Origin: Linyphia triangularis
Lineage: Eukaryota > Arthropoda > Arachnida > Araneae > Linyphiidae
Direction of reading: 5' to 3'
NCBI GenBank assembly: GCA_963978545.1
Contig: OZ021732.1
Location: forward strand, 34,860,123-34,924,122
Length of the DNA: 64,000 bases
The position numbers and the translations under genes were made by a program. The notes below the pieces were generated by a model. It was not told the DNA's origin, did not search any database, and was given only the letters and a program-made list of their open reading frames with translations. Within the stretch, counting starts at the first letter, position 1; every line of letters starts with the position of its first letter. Below are positions 1-11,699 of this stretch, piece by piece.

Positions 1-1012
1 TATCCTTTGAGAGTTATTCTAAAGAATAGAAAAAAGCTATTCTGACACAGTATATATATCTTGGAGAGTTGTCTGGGCCATAAAATTTTCAAAGTAACCA
101 ACCATGGAATCAAATGAAAGAAGAGAGATTTTATTTCATGGTTCAGCAGATTCTTTAACAAACGAGGCACACTTTTAAAATAACTGGTATCAAGGGATTC
201 ACACTTTAACTGTAAATAACTAGAGAATTATAATGTTGAATATCTGAAAAATATTAAATTATTTGTCTCTTGTTGAAGGACATGATCTATCTTTTTTGTC
301 TCCTGATATCATCGTCTGAGCTCTATGCAGTTAATTATTTTTTCTTGAGTTATTATTGATAAGCAGATATCAACATTCTGAGTCGAACTATGAAAGATAT
401 ATCTGATTGGTTTCCACTGATATTGTTATTGTTATTTAAAAACAACAGTCGAAATTAAATGCAATAAAATTTTTAAATAAAATCTTTCTTTTCAACTTGT
501 AAGCTCGTGACTATTTTAAAAGTAAGTTTATGAACCACTCTCAATGTTTCTTATACTACTACTAAACTGATCAGCATATCGTGGACCTTGTAGAAGAAAA
601 GCGGTTAATTAATAGAATAGTTCCTCATAACCATTTTCCTGGCTGCTTTGGTTTGATAATATCAGATGGGAAAAGTTATTCCGATGTGCTAGGTAACTTT
701 TGTCAACGCATTTTAAGTTATATTAAAAGGACTAACAGCAATACGACCTAATACTGTCATCAATATAATATACTTACCCATTTTCAAAGTTATATATTCT
801 TGGGTTTCTTTTAAAAATCGATTGAAATATTATAATTCATAACTTGAATTTATGAATTTTTTTCAAAATAACCCTTGCTAATGGGCAGTTATTAGATTTA
901 TTATAAAAAATATATTCTGTATTATTGTGCTTAGTTTCGAAGAACACGTGGAATCTTAAATTGTGCAGATTATTGTCGGATTTCTATATTGTAAGAATAA
1001 ATAAAACATTAC
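1..1012. other. Intron 4 of gene 0 (partial)
   Basis: AT-rich sequence between the GDI exon and the missing mature-enzyme exons. No exon, repeat or RNA gene is recognised. The 63-codon plus-strand frame at 925-1116 runs across the exon on the opposite strand and is not credible. Confidence 0.5.
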
Positions 1013-1059
1013 ATTCAAATATTGTCCGGGTCTCAGCAAGATATCACCGAATCCTACAC
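1013..1059 (-). CDS. Gene 0 exon 4: propeptide Asp-switch exon (GDI)
   Basis: 47 nt, acceptor CTTTTTAG, donor GTAATGT. Encodes VGFGDILLRPGQYLN with the GDI core that caps the zinc in astacin zymogens. Confidence 0.75.
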
Positions 1060-3704
1060 CTAAAAAGTAATACATTTCCGTTTAATTTTTTTCATAGTAT
1101 AAGAAAATGTTACTAAACTTCTGAAATATTGCAAATAGCAGTGTGTAAAAATGCAACTTGAAACGATAATATACTTTAATGAAGCAGTCACAAATACTGA
1201 ATATTAGATATTAAACGCACGTCAACATGCACACTCGTAGTTTTACTGTAACATGTAGAATATTCAAAGGAAATTCAGCCAATTTATAATACCATTATAG
1301 AATATTTCTAACTCCATTTGTGATTTACCTGGAAGAGAACAATTCAAACTTTAAACTGATGAGAAGTTTGAATTGACGATTTCAATTAGTATTAGGAACA
1401 TACATGGCATTTTTTATATTAAATATAATATAGATTTTTTATAATTTTACTTTTAAAACTTATGTATAAGCCTAAGCAGTCATTCAACTTACGCTGTGAT
1501 GGGTCAACTAAATCCTGGCCGAATATTTGCAGAACTAAAAAAATATATTTATATATATGTAAGCTGGATATTACTAATATATTTTCATTGACTTTGCTCT
1601 TTTTGTAAATGGTAAACTATTAATTCTACACTTACTGTCTATGAATTCATCGTATCCACCTGTATTCAACAAATTATCTAGGTACTGTGGAGTCACACCT
1701 ACGAAAGGGAGTATTTAATGAGATTATTCACACCAATAAATAATTGCACACATACAAAGTTTGCTCACATTTATATTTACAATAAAGTATTTTATTTTTA
1801 AATCATTTATAAATGTTTTTTATGTCTGGAATAATAGCAGGTTACGCACGAATACATTTGAACAGAAAATTGCAATTTGTAAATAATTGTATACAATAAC
1901 TTAATCACTGCGAATTAAAATGCATTCAATATATCAAAATATTATAAAAATTTCTCTCAAGTGAAATAATTGTAAGTTACTAATAAAAACAAAACCAATC
2001 ACGTGGTAATGCTTTGAGACACGTAATGCCGTTTGATTTAATATTTCTACATATTAAGAAAATAAACTAGAAATTTATTGAAAAATATTCTTGAAATCTT
2101 TGTTAAAATAATTTATTGAGGGTGTATCTGTAGTTCTACACCCTGCATTAATAAAGTACTTTACATTTTTTCTACGTTGATATGCTAAATATCGGGAACT
2201 AATTCAAATAATGTCTTGAAAAAAAAAGATGTGATGAGAAAGAGTGTATAAACCACAATTGTAATACTTTTATATAGATTATTGACAGTAAAATAATTGT
2301 ATGTTCCTTTTTTGCATAAAATAAATCTAGAAGTGGACAGTGCAGTCAACATCTTTTCCCTGGCATAAACATATAAGGTTTTTACCAAGTAATAAGAATT
2401 TTCAGTTAAGGTTTAAGAAAATCTTGATGTGAAAGCCAATTTTTGTTTTCATATTGTTTACAAAAGTGAATGCAACATAACAGTTATTATAGCAATTAAT
2501 GCCTCCTATTTATCTTAATGAGTTTCTTCAAACATTACAGTAGAGTATTCATAAGCACACCTACCTGTTTAAAACATCCTAAACAATTAAGTAACTCTTT
2601 TCTATGTACGTCTTGTAAATGCATTCCTTTTAAATTTAGAAGGCACATTTTGAGTAAAATCCCCTCTTGACACTTTTTTTTTTGTCATTCATTTTAGTTT
2701 TTAAAATATTCGGATGTGGATATAGTTGACGCTTCGCATTTGGTAATGATAAATTATTTCAGATAGCCTTCAATATGACTAAGAGATATTATGCTTACAG
2801 CCATGCAACATTATTTGAGAATTATGTTCTGTAACTTAATTGTCACAAAACTAGGTTTAACCAGATTGATAAAGTATCTGACATAAGTAACTTTACAAGT
2901 CTATGATTAAGTGATCTCAAAATTTATTTAAGTGATAAGAACTGCGGCGATTTAGTAAACTGTTTAAACATTAATCAAGATGATATAAAGTTCAAAATAC
3001 ACAATTTTATTTCAAAACCTCAGTTTAAAAATTTAAAAATATTAGATGTGTTTCTATTTTAACAAAACATGTGACTTTTAACTTCATTTATATAGCTAAG
3101 GAAATTAGATGTGACTATTTTGAATAGTGAACTGGTAAGTGGTGAAACATTCCAATCTAATAAATTACAATTTAAACTTTAGATATATGATTCAAATTAA
3201 ACATTTAAAAAAAGATTTTATAAAACTTGGCTGAACAGAAATTTCGTGTATTGAAGGAAACCCAGAAGTGTTTGTAGTGAGTTCTTATATGCAAATAAAA
3301 CTCAATTTCTATTTTCATTATTTTACAAGAATCATGAGTCAAAAATCATAAGTTGAAATTTTTGATTCTTCTAAAATAAACTGTTTAGTTATGAAAAATT
3401 CAATTAAGATCTAGAATTTATGTAAAATTTTAAGAGGAAAGTTTTTGCTTATTGACACTCAACACAGTATTTTCCCTCTTGATCTAAAATTTCAAAATTG
3501 GTTCGTTAAGGTTGTAGTCGCTTAACTATTATTGCAATAGGATTATTTTCAAAAGAATAGCAATACATTTTCAGATGATATATTCATAAAATTTTTAAAA
3601 CAAATGCATTCGGAATCTAATAAAATCTTACTTTCTGCTGAAGAATATATGCCATGAGTAAAATATAGAAAAAATACGAAGAGATCATAGTTTAGGATTT
3701 TCAT
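1013..3704 (-). CDS. Astacin-like metalloprotease, 5' part only (gene 0, runs off the left edge)
   Basis: Four exons matching gene A exons 1-4 in length and phase: 3704-3632, 1698-1636, 1534-1493 and 1059-1013. They encode a signal peptide and the propeptide with the GDI motif. No exon for the mature enzyme is found in 1-1012. In gene A the matching intron is 2.9 kb, so the protease exons are expected beyond position 1. Residues differ widely from gene A (different signal peptide, VGFGDI against MKLGDI), so this is an older paralog and not a third copy of the recent duplication. Function is inferred from the shared pro-region only. Confidence 0.75.
1493..1534 (-). CDS. Gene 0 exon 3: propeptide micro-exon
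   Basis: 42 nt, acceptor TTTTTTTAG, donor GTAAGTTG. Encodes LQIFGQDLVDPSQ; same length and phases as 24757-24798. Confidence 0.7.
1636..1698 (-). CDS. Gene 0 exon 2: propeptide VTPQYLDNLL
   Basis: 63 nt, acceptor TTTCGTAG, donor GTAAGTG. Encodes VTPQYLDNLLNTGGYDEFID, close to gene A exon 2. Confidence 0.75.
1699..3631. other. Intron 1 of gene 0
   Basis: About 1.9 kb against 0.66 kb in gene A. AT-rich; nothing recognisable. Confidence 0.5.
3632..3704 (-). CDS. Gene 0 exon 1: start and signal peptide
   Basis: 73 nt from ATG at 3704-3702 to donor GTAAGATT, phase 1 out. Hydrophobic run YDLFVFFLYFTHG after MKILN. Start chosen by alignment with gene A: the same conserved motif lies 13 nt upstream in both. 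Confidence 0.7.
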
Positions 3705-3717
3705 GCTCCTGTAAATT

Positions 3718-3738
3718 CTATAAGATTAAAAGTACACA
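3718..3738 (-). promoter_or_regulatory. Conserved pre-ATG element of gene 0
   Basis: Minus strand reads TGTGTACTTTTAA then TCTTATAG, 13 nt before the ATG, matching the element upstream of gene A. Candidate 5'-UTR acceptor or core-promoter element. Confidence 0.35.
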
Positions 3739-4501
3739 TAAGAAAAGAACCTTAAGAGCACTTATATGGTTAAAAATAATACTAGAATATAATAATATCA
3801 AAATGTAATAGGTATAAGTCAGAAAGATATATTTGCGTTTATATCTTGTTGCGTGTGGGACAGGACTTTCGATTTTTTTTTTGAAGGGGGGGGGGGGGGA
3901 ATTGTAGTGCTACATCATGTTAATTTCCTTCAGAACAAAATAAATTTGTTTAAAAACAATAAACCTGGTTTCCATTGTAATTGATAAATAAATTTCATTA
4001 GTGGTTTATTAGTTAAACATTATAAATATGCATGTTGGTGTCACGTGTTGAACTGGGCTATAATAATTCATTGTTTAACTAATTTCTTGGAGATTTTAGT
4101 TAATTAACAAAATTACTGCAGTGAAATACTTCTTACCTTAAAATCTATGCTATGTTAGTTGAATTTACTTATAGATTTTGCATTTTCCATTGTGTATTCT
4201 CATACTTAATTTTACAAATTTAATAACTTGAAAATTGTTGGTATAAAGTATGCCACAGGTATTTATTTAAATAATGTATAAGGAGCTTCTGAAGTTACTC
4301 ATAAAATCTTGATTTTTTTAGAATTCACAATTTAAGTAAATCAAAATTTGAATTAGTATAACTTTATAGAACTTAAACAGGCTAAATAAACACCTAGGTT
4401 ACTTCAAGAGGTGCTATATTTAACACGTTATTGAAGCTATCAGTGTGCAATAAAATCAGCTACATTTGACCATTTTAATCAATAATTTTCTTGACTAATA
4501 T

Positions 4502-4542
<41 letters not shown>

Positions 4543-4844
4543 TAATAAATGAAGTAAATTCCAGTTTGTGTACAGAACATCTCTTTAAGTTGTTAATCTA
4601 TAACATCAAAAAATTGTTGTAATTTGTAATATTAATTATTAATTTTAGAATTTTTTTTTCATGGCTTTTGGGGATTTTTAAAAGAGTGCATAGCATTAAA
4701 ATACTTTGTGGATTATATTATACAGTCTTGAATTTATTTGTTCTCTTTTGGTAGAAGTTTGATATTATTGTTTTCTCTCTCTTCCCATAAAAAAATAACC
4801 CCTCTCATTATGTGAAAGTGACAAAGGGCTTCAATTAAAAATAT
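3739..4844. other. Upstream flank of gene 0
   Basis: AT-rich non-coding DNA with homopolymer runs: G at about 3886-3899 and T at about 4502-4536. No gene or named element seen. Confidence 0.4.
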
Positions 4845-5552
4845 TGTTGCGTGGACGGGTTCGAAAGATTTGAAGCCAAAGCAGATCAAAACTTGCAGAA
4901 ATTTATTCCAATATAACTCTTCACAGATTCCTTTACAACTCCAGAACTTCTCGTTCTAGTAGACAGAATACAGCTCTTTTCACAACAATAGAGCACAGAA
5001 CAACAGTTAAAAACTTGACAACACAACTGCTCAAATCGCTGCAAAAGACAATGCAATACAGTTCGCTTTCGGAACTCTCTGAACGCTCACTGAGACTCAG
5101 TATCTCAACTCTGTAATTCCAGTCAACTAATGGACTCAGTTAACAACTCACTGACTAACTAACTTCCCCGTTCGCTTGGCCGGCTTATATAGGAATCAAA
5201 CCTTCTTGAAATTTCTAGAGGTATATATTTGGAGAACTTTCCAGATCATAATCGAAAAGTCCTATACATGTACATGGGGACCGAAAATGTCGCCAAACGA
5301 TCGCCAAGTTTGGCAACATTTGGCGATATTCGCCAAATTTGGCGAGATTGCCATTACCATAATGTTAAATGCCCTACTCATTGTAAAACTCGCTTCCCAG
5401 CGTTACCTCTATAAAACTCGTTATCAAGCATCAAAAGAGACTCATTGCAGGGAAACAAACTATTGCATTGCCTTGTGCAAAATGTACAGAAATTTATCTA
5501 TTTACAAAATTAACACTACGAAATATTTACAAATATACAAAAATTCGTAACA
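4845..5552 (-). mobile_element. Solo LTR, probably Ty3/gypsy-like
   Basis: 708 bp that on the minus strand begins TGTTACGAAT and ends GCAACA (TG...CA), flanked by ATAT on both sides (4841-4844 and 5553-5556). On that strand it has a TATA-like TATATAAG and an AATAAA signal (4907-4902), the usual LTR layout. No internal region is attached. A related copy lies at 15091. The open frames at 5176-5550 lie inside the LTR and are not genes. Confidence 0.75.
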
Positions 5553-6590
5553 ATATGTTGTTTTTTTTCTTTTCCTTTTTTTTTCCCCCTTTTTTTTTTT
5601 TTTCTTTTTTTTTTTTTTCTTTTTCTTTTTTCTAGTAAGACATTTGTTAAATGGAGTATTACTTCATTTATATATTATGTTTTTTAAACTTAATTTTCAC
5701 AGTCATTTTTCTAGTAATGGAAACAGTTGAATGCATAATAATGTGTGAAACAACATATAATTACACAAAATTGTTTCACACATAAAAACAAAATTTGAAA
5801 ACATTGCCATTAAATACTGATTGACATTTTCTTTAATAATTTTACTAGTTTTAATTGAAAAATAAAAAAATTTTGTATCAAGTATAGAAAATTTTGATAT
5901 AAAAAAAGCATTTTTAAAACATTTAATAAAAAATTAAGTTTACAACTATCATAATTTAACAAAGACAGATTATATTTACTAGCAGTTGTGTTAAATAATT
6001 AACATTGATATTTTAGATACTTATATTTAATAAATGTAACCTATATATGAAATCTTTTATAACACGTCAGTAGCTAAAGACTTCTTTCTTTAAACTAAAG
6101 CTTAAATATATATTTTCCCAATAAGATTCCTTAATAAGATTCATTTAATACTTTGACAGTAACTAAGTTTTGAAACTGTGTCTGTGGATAAGTGTTTTTT
6201 GTGTGTATAAAAAAATGTCACATTTTTGTAGAATGATCATACAAGGAAAAATCATAAAATTTTAGCAATTTGACTACATTTAATATCTGTAATCTTTCTT
6301 TATGAAAGTTGGCAATATTTGTTAACTAAAGCAAAACCAATTTGGAATTTTTTTTATGAGTGAAAATTTTCCCTAAAGAGTTAAGTTTGGCAAAAAAAAA
6401 AAAGTTGACGGAAAAACTTGTCACTGAGTTCGAGTAATCAAGTTTAACCACACATCTCCATTCGCGGCTAAGATATGAAGTTTTGAAGTTTCATAAAGTA
6501 GGCTTCTGGTTTAACTTTGAGTAAATTCTGGTAAATTTCTAGGTATTCCTACTAATCTTATAGGAATTTTCGAGCTGATGTTTGACACAT
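5553..6590. other. AT-rich spacer
   Basis: Begins with a long T/C-rich tract (about 5560-5633). No coding or repeat feature recognised. Confidence 0.4.
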
Positions 6591-8110
6591 ATATGTAGCA
6601 TTTATATTTTATGATTAACGAATTGAAAATTAGCTACCAGTATCCTTTGTGTGGACTTTTATCCCTAGTGTACTTCTTTTAGTGAATTCTAGTTGAATTT
6701 AGATATAGGAACTGCTCTTGACGAGACTTTTCATTTGAAATATCTTAGATATCTGAAGCAAGTTATGTATGAAAATGTAGACATCAAAAGGGCAGACAAA
6801 ATATATTTCATTTAATTGTTAATTACTTATGTTTTTACGACTACATTTTATCTTTGATATTTTATATATTCACACGTAATACGTTTGATTTTCAATATGC
6901 AAAATTTTTATGGAAATTGTTGAATGAAAAATAGTTAAAAAAGTAACAAAACAAAAAGCTTTATTATAATAGCAATCGAAATTATTTTAATGAATTTCAA
7001 ACACTTTTATTTAATTGTATTATATATATATTCTTGTTTTAACACTTCCTCTTTGTGATGATTAAATATTTTTTTTTTTTCAAAAATAGCACATACTTAC
7101 AATATAAATTCTGATATTTCCTGTAGAATGCTGTAAAAAAAGTAGCTGAATGTGCTATATCTATTTTAAAGGTATAAGCATATGAAACAAGATACAATGT
7201 AGTAGTTTAAGACTTTGGGGGTTTTAAACAATTGAAAGTGCTTAAAAAGAGGTTAGAATCATAACTAAAACTAGAATAATGTTATTTAATAAAATTGCAT
7301 TCCAGTTTTATACTGAAAACCTTATTGACGCAGAAGATTTCTGTTATTGGCAAGCACTTACCCTTTATGAAAGAAGGTTTTATTCTCACCATAAAACGTG
7401 ACTGCTAAAAGTAATATAAAAAGTTTGAGAACATGAGTCATAAATTTTGTGTAGTTGTCTAAATGATCTTTTAATATCTCTGTATCTAAATAACGAAAGA
7501 AAAAGAAAAAAAAAAAAAAAAAAAAAAAAAAAACTTTGTACATGAGAGATTTTTTACAATTGTGAATAGTTGTTCTTGTCATGAGGTTCATATACATAGT
7601 AAATAAATAACAAACTTTTAAAAAGTTTAAGGACAGCCCTGAAAACTATATCTTTGATGTTTAGAAGAGTTTACATGTGTGTGTGTGTGTTTATACAGAT
7701 TAGTCTATAAATTTAATTAATACATTAATTTAAAGTGCTCTTTACTTACTAACGCTGGTCGGCAAGAAAACCATACAAGAAGAATATTATTGCCTTTGCT
7801 TGATTGAGTTCAATAATTGGATGCTTTTATTGCAGATTCTTCTTATTGAACATTGAAGAAGTTTCTAAATCATTATTGCTAATTTTAAGAGTTACTTTGT
7901 ATTTATTTTCTTTAATTTTAGCAAACAAAATGTGCAAAAAATGGAAGAGAAAGTGAGAGATAAGCTTCTGCATGTGTTAATTTTATGAAAAAAATATAAA
8001 TAAATTGAAACTGATAGATTTATTCATGCTTATGTTAATTTCATGTGTCACGTGTTCAAACTTATCTTCGCATGTATCACGTGTGCTACCTTACCAACAT
8101 TTATATGTTT

Positions 8111-8160
8111 AGGTATTAACTTAAGGTAACCATCCATATTAATTACATTATGTTCATGTC
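8111..8160 (-). pseudogene. Relic of an astacin zinc-site exon
   Basis: About 50 bp aligning with the 3' half of the zinc exon of gene A (part encoding the RxDRDEYIKLIPE region). Shared runs include AGGTATTAACTT and CATCC, with a TGTTCATGTCC match. Frame and signature are destroyed. Confidence 0.4.
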
Positions 8161-8217
8161 CAAAAAAAGAGTAACATGCTTAATAATAATAACCAGGAGA
8201 CATCTTGGGAACATTTA

Positions 8218-8398
8218 GCCGACCAAACGGTATAGTGGTTAGCGTGCTAGCTTCTAGATCGCTAGGTTGCGGGTTTGAGTCTCGTGTTAGGCATGGGTGT
8301 TTGTTAATGTATGTTGGCTTGTCTAATGACGAATGTTTCGGCGCATTATAGCCCTCGTGTTGCTGACGGCGCCAGATAATCAGAAAACAACCAACCAA
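8218..8398 (+). mobile_element. SINE family 1 (tRNA-derived), full length
   Basis: 181 bp with a tRNA-like head (A-box-like TAGTGGTTAGCGT, B-box-like GGGTTTGAGTCTC), a unique body (CCTCGTGTTGCTGACGGCG) and an AACCAACC tail. It is flanked by a perfect 14-bp target duplication CTTGGGAACATTTA (8204-8217, 8399-8412). The matching site near 28320 is empty. Confidence 0.85.
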
Positions 8399-8899
8399 CT
8401 TGGGAACATTTAATACTGGTAAAATTTTATATTATTCCATATGATAGAGTTTAACAGCTGAAAATTATTGTGTATAGTGTGAGCCAATAGCTGAACACAA
8501 TTTTTTCTTTTTTTTTTCTACAAAAATAAAGTTTCAGGGCACCTGAAGCATAAATTGTTAACTTACTGGAGAATAGCCCTTAGGGTAACGTTGCAGAAAC
8601 GTCAAGTTTATAAACAGCTATATTAAGCAAAAACTATAAGTACAAAAAGTCCAAGCCATAATAGCTACACCTTCAGATAATAGAATTGTAAATATGTAAT
8701 ATTATAATCATCAGAGTAACAATACAAATTAAGTCAATTAAACGACAATAACCTGGAAAGCATTACAAAGCAAGTCAACAAAATAACACTGTTACACGTA
8801 AGAAATACTCAAATAATAAAAAAGAAACACGTGGTGGCTGGAACATGCGATTGACAAGAGCAATAGACGTTCGACTGAAGCTACACGAACGAGATGAAT

Positions 8900-9850
8900 G
8901 AACAACTGTAAAATGCCCGAAACTAAAAAGAAGGCTGATCTTTAAAAACGCACCGTTAAAGAAACATCCAGACACTGTCACACCGACGCACCACCATAAC
9001 ACTCTTTCTCTGCGCACACTGATCTTCCTTCCTTGACCTGTTCCTTCTGCGCACTGGACGAAGTAGAAAATGACACAATGTAGAAAAAACGTAATACCTG
9101 CACGAAAATACCATAAAATATAGACCAACTGCGATTACATTAATTAACAGGTAGCTGAAATCATACCTCGTGCCCGATCGAGTTGTACAAGCATTATCGT
9201 TCACCACGCCTGTAAATTCACGATCAAGAAAAATACATGGCTTTAACCATTTAATAGAGACGATTTGAGTACTATGTCCACTTACTATCAGCTCGTTGTA
9301 CAACTTCATAGGATGAATTGTATGGTTAAGCCAGTCGTTTACGAACCGAGTCCTGTATCATTAAACGTAAGAGGAGGAAAAGAAGTCATTGTGAATGAAC
9401 ACCTTATGAATAGAATGTCAACAAGTGTTAGTAAGCACTAGCAGCAGAAAATCACAATAAATTCAAATTTGTCACAAAATAGCAGGAGATTTCGATGAGA
9501 AGGATTTGCAAGGAAGACAAAAGTTACTTATATGGATCAACTCCTCTGCATACGTGACAAGGGGTTAGGCTGCACACTGGATCATATAAGAAATAAGATG
9601 ATGGGGGAGATCTTTTATCAGGGGCATGGCACCAGATGATGCCTTTGAGATGACGGAGGAATCTCTCTACGAGTCTGTTGGAACAAGGGTGATAAGCTGT
9701 GGTTCGTAACATGTGGCAACAAAGAAGTTGCGAAAACATGCGATTACCACATCCCCATATATTGGCATAAGTCATAAAAAACCTGAAAAATATCCCAAAG
9801 TTACCACGCCCCGATTTGTAAAATTCCCGGGAATCAACAAACATTAGGAA
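8900..9850 (-). mobile_element. Ty3/gypsy pol relic, integrase 3' part
   Basis: The minus strand encodes fragments of a retrotransposon integrase: TAYHPCSNRLVERFLRHLK (the usual YHPxSNGxVERF block around the catalytic Glu) and, downstream, VSIKWLKPCIF and a TRSG stretch like the integrase tail. Frames are broken by stops and shifts. Copies at 30.63-31.2 kb and 52.0-52.7 kb show it predates the 21-kb duplication. Confidence 0.65.
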
Positions 9851-9877
9851 AAAAAATTATCAGTAAGTTTTTTTCAA

Positions 9878-9996
<119 letters not shown>

Positions 9997-9999
9997 AAA

Positions 10000-11055
10000 A
10001 ACTTATATGGCGTTTGCCATGTTTAGTATACCATCCGGAAAAGCGTTCACAACTTTTGACATTTCAAAGATTTTTAAATGTTTCGAAAATTCTACAAAGG
10101 AATGCAACAAACAATTATCTTTGGTTGTATACATGTACATTAAAAAAATAATAATAATAATAATTGGGTTTTTATCATTTTCGTTTATTTTTTTACTATG
10201 CATTTATTTTACAATTCAAATTTATATATTTTTGAAACATACTTTGTTATCATTATGTAATTATATATAGTATCTTGTTATCTTTGTGCATTACCCAAGA
10301 CATTTAGAAAGGTATGATTTTATTATGAAATTAAAATTAATAGGTTGCTTAGATAGAAAGCGCTTTTAACATGGGGTTCCAAAGTGTGCAGTATATACAT
10401 GTTTCACATACTTCTTTCATTGAAATGAAAGGAATTAATTCGGTAAAACAGAAAAGTCCATTGTCCAGTCCAATTCACAGTTAAGTCTTCTGTAACAGGC
10501 TACCTCGAAAGAGTAAACGGAGGTAGATACACACTTTACCTAATAGCTTTTATATTAAAATGTTTGCCTCCATCAACTATTTATTCACTACAATGTACCT
10601 GACAAAACCAAGTGATCAATATAATTTTATTTAAATAGAAAAAATGTGATTGAATGTAACTTATAATTACAATGTAAATATAAATCATCTTAGAGCATTT
10701 AAAATAATTGCTAAAGAACATATTTTGAAAATATTATGAATAATTAATCTAATTCTTGTTTAATCTTCTTGTTTAATTATACGTGAATAATTTAAATAAA
10801 ATAATATTATACGTACATTCACTACGAACACTGAAAAATCCAGATGAATGCCGGGAAAACTCGTAACTGTTTTATATACTTGAGCGTCAAAACATCAAAC
10901 ACGATTAACTTTCTCAATAAAGTAAGCTTTAGTGGTTTGAAATTGATTGAAGGTGCGTACAAAATAAATTTAGAATTATTATTAAGACATTTATTTTATT
11001 ATACAAAATTAAATCGAATTCGAGTTCCAATCTAAAATGGACAACAGTACTGATG
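10000..11055. other. Non-coding start of unit A
   Basis: AT-rich DNA repeated at 31380-32460 (near identical) and 52790-53830 (diverged). Open frames here (10003-10270, 10844-11035) are not kept in the copies. No gene seen. Confidence 0.5.
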
Positions 11056-11699
11056 TTTAGTTTAGTTTGCCTTGTCTCAGTTGTCTATTTCTGCAACTAT
11101 AAAGTGCTTATAACAGTCAACAAAGATTTAAAAATCGTGTTTTGATCTAAATGGCGAAATAACATAAAAATATTTTTAAAATGACATGGCACGGAATGGT
11201 TGTCTAATGGGTCATTTAGAACATACACAAATGTTCGCCCATTTTGCACAATATCTAGCCGCACCCCACTTGACTACAAAATGTACCTAATCGTAACAGA
11301 TTGTACGATGGACGTCTCGCTTCTTACGGAATAACCTAATAAATTAGTTTACCTTCACATCTACATCTCATAATGAAACTAACATAATTATTATCCAATT
11401 TTAAACAAAAAAATTAAAAAAAGGTAAAATATACTTAATTTCAAGTTTAATTAAATTTACAAATTTAAAAATGGTCAATAAAATTTCAAGTTTACCAAGA
11501 TAAACTGGGGATATAAAGACGGTTACCAAAATATAATTACAGAGGAAAACTTAAGCATTTTTTATTTCTTCTTTTCATCCTATACGCAGTTTTATTGTAT
11601 TCTTGCTTAGGAGAGTAAAATTTTATGACATAATTGGAAGAGCATTTTGTGGGACGTAAAGACTCTTTAACAAATAGAGATAAAGTCTGAAGAGCACAT

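Larger units (their letters stand above)
6590..8640. repeat. Older segmental copy, related to 26.1-28.5 kb and 48.6-50.8 kb
   Basis: Collinear but diverged from unit A 26130-28500 and unit B 48600-50800. Shared blocks include the CATTTGAAATATC stretch (about 6735 and 26160), the CATGAGTCATAAAT block (about 7434 and 26744) and the GATTGAGTxCAAT block (about 7803 and 28002). It is less similar to either unit than they are to each other, so it comes from an earlier duplication. It contains the relic astacin exon at 8111 and a SINE at 8218. Confidence 0.55.

Noticed and set aside
5176..5550. 124-codon plus-strand frame as a gene
   Set aside because: Lies entirely within the solo LTR and is not conserved in the second LTR copy.
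8218..8290. tRNA gene
   Set aside because: The A- and B-box-like head belongs to a SINE: the same head, body and tail recur at five places with target duplications.
8775..9309. 117-codon minus-strand frames as intact genes
   Set aside because: Overlapping frames of a gypsy pol tail with shifts and stops; scored as a relic.
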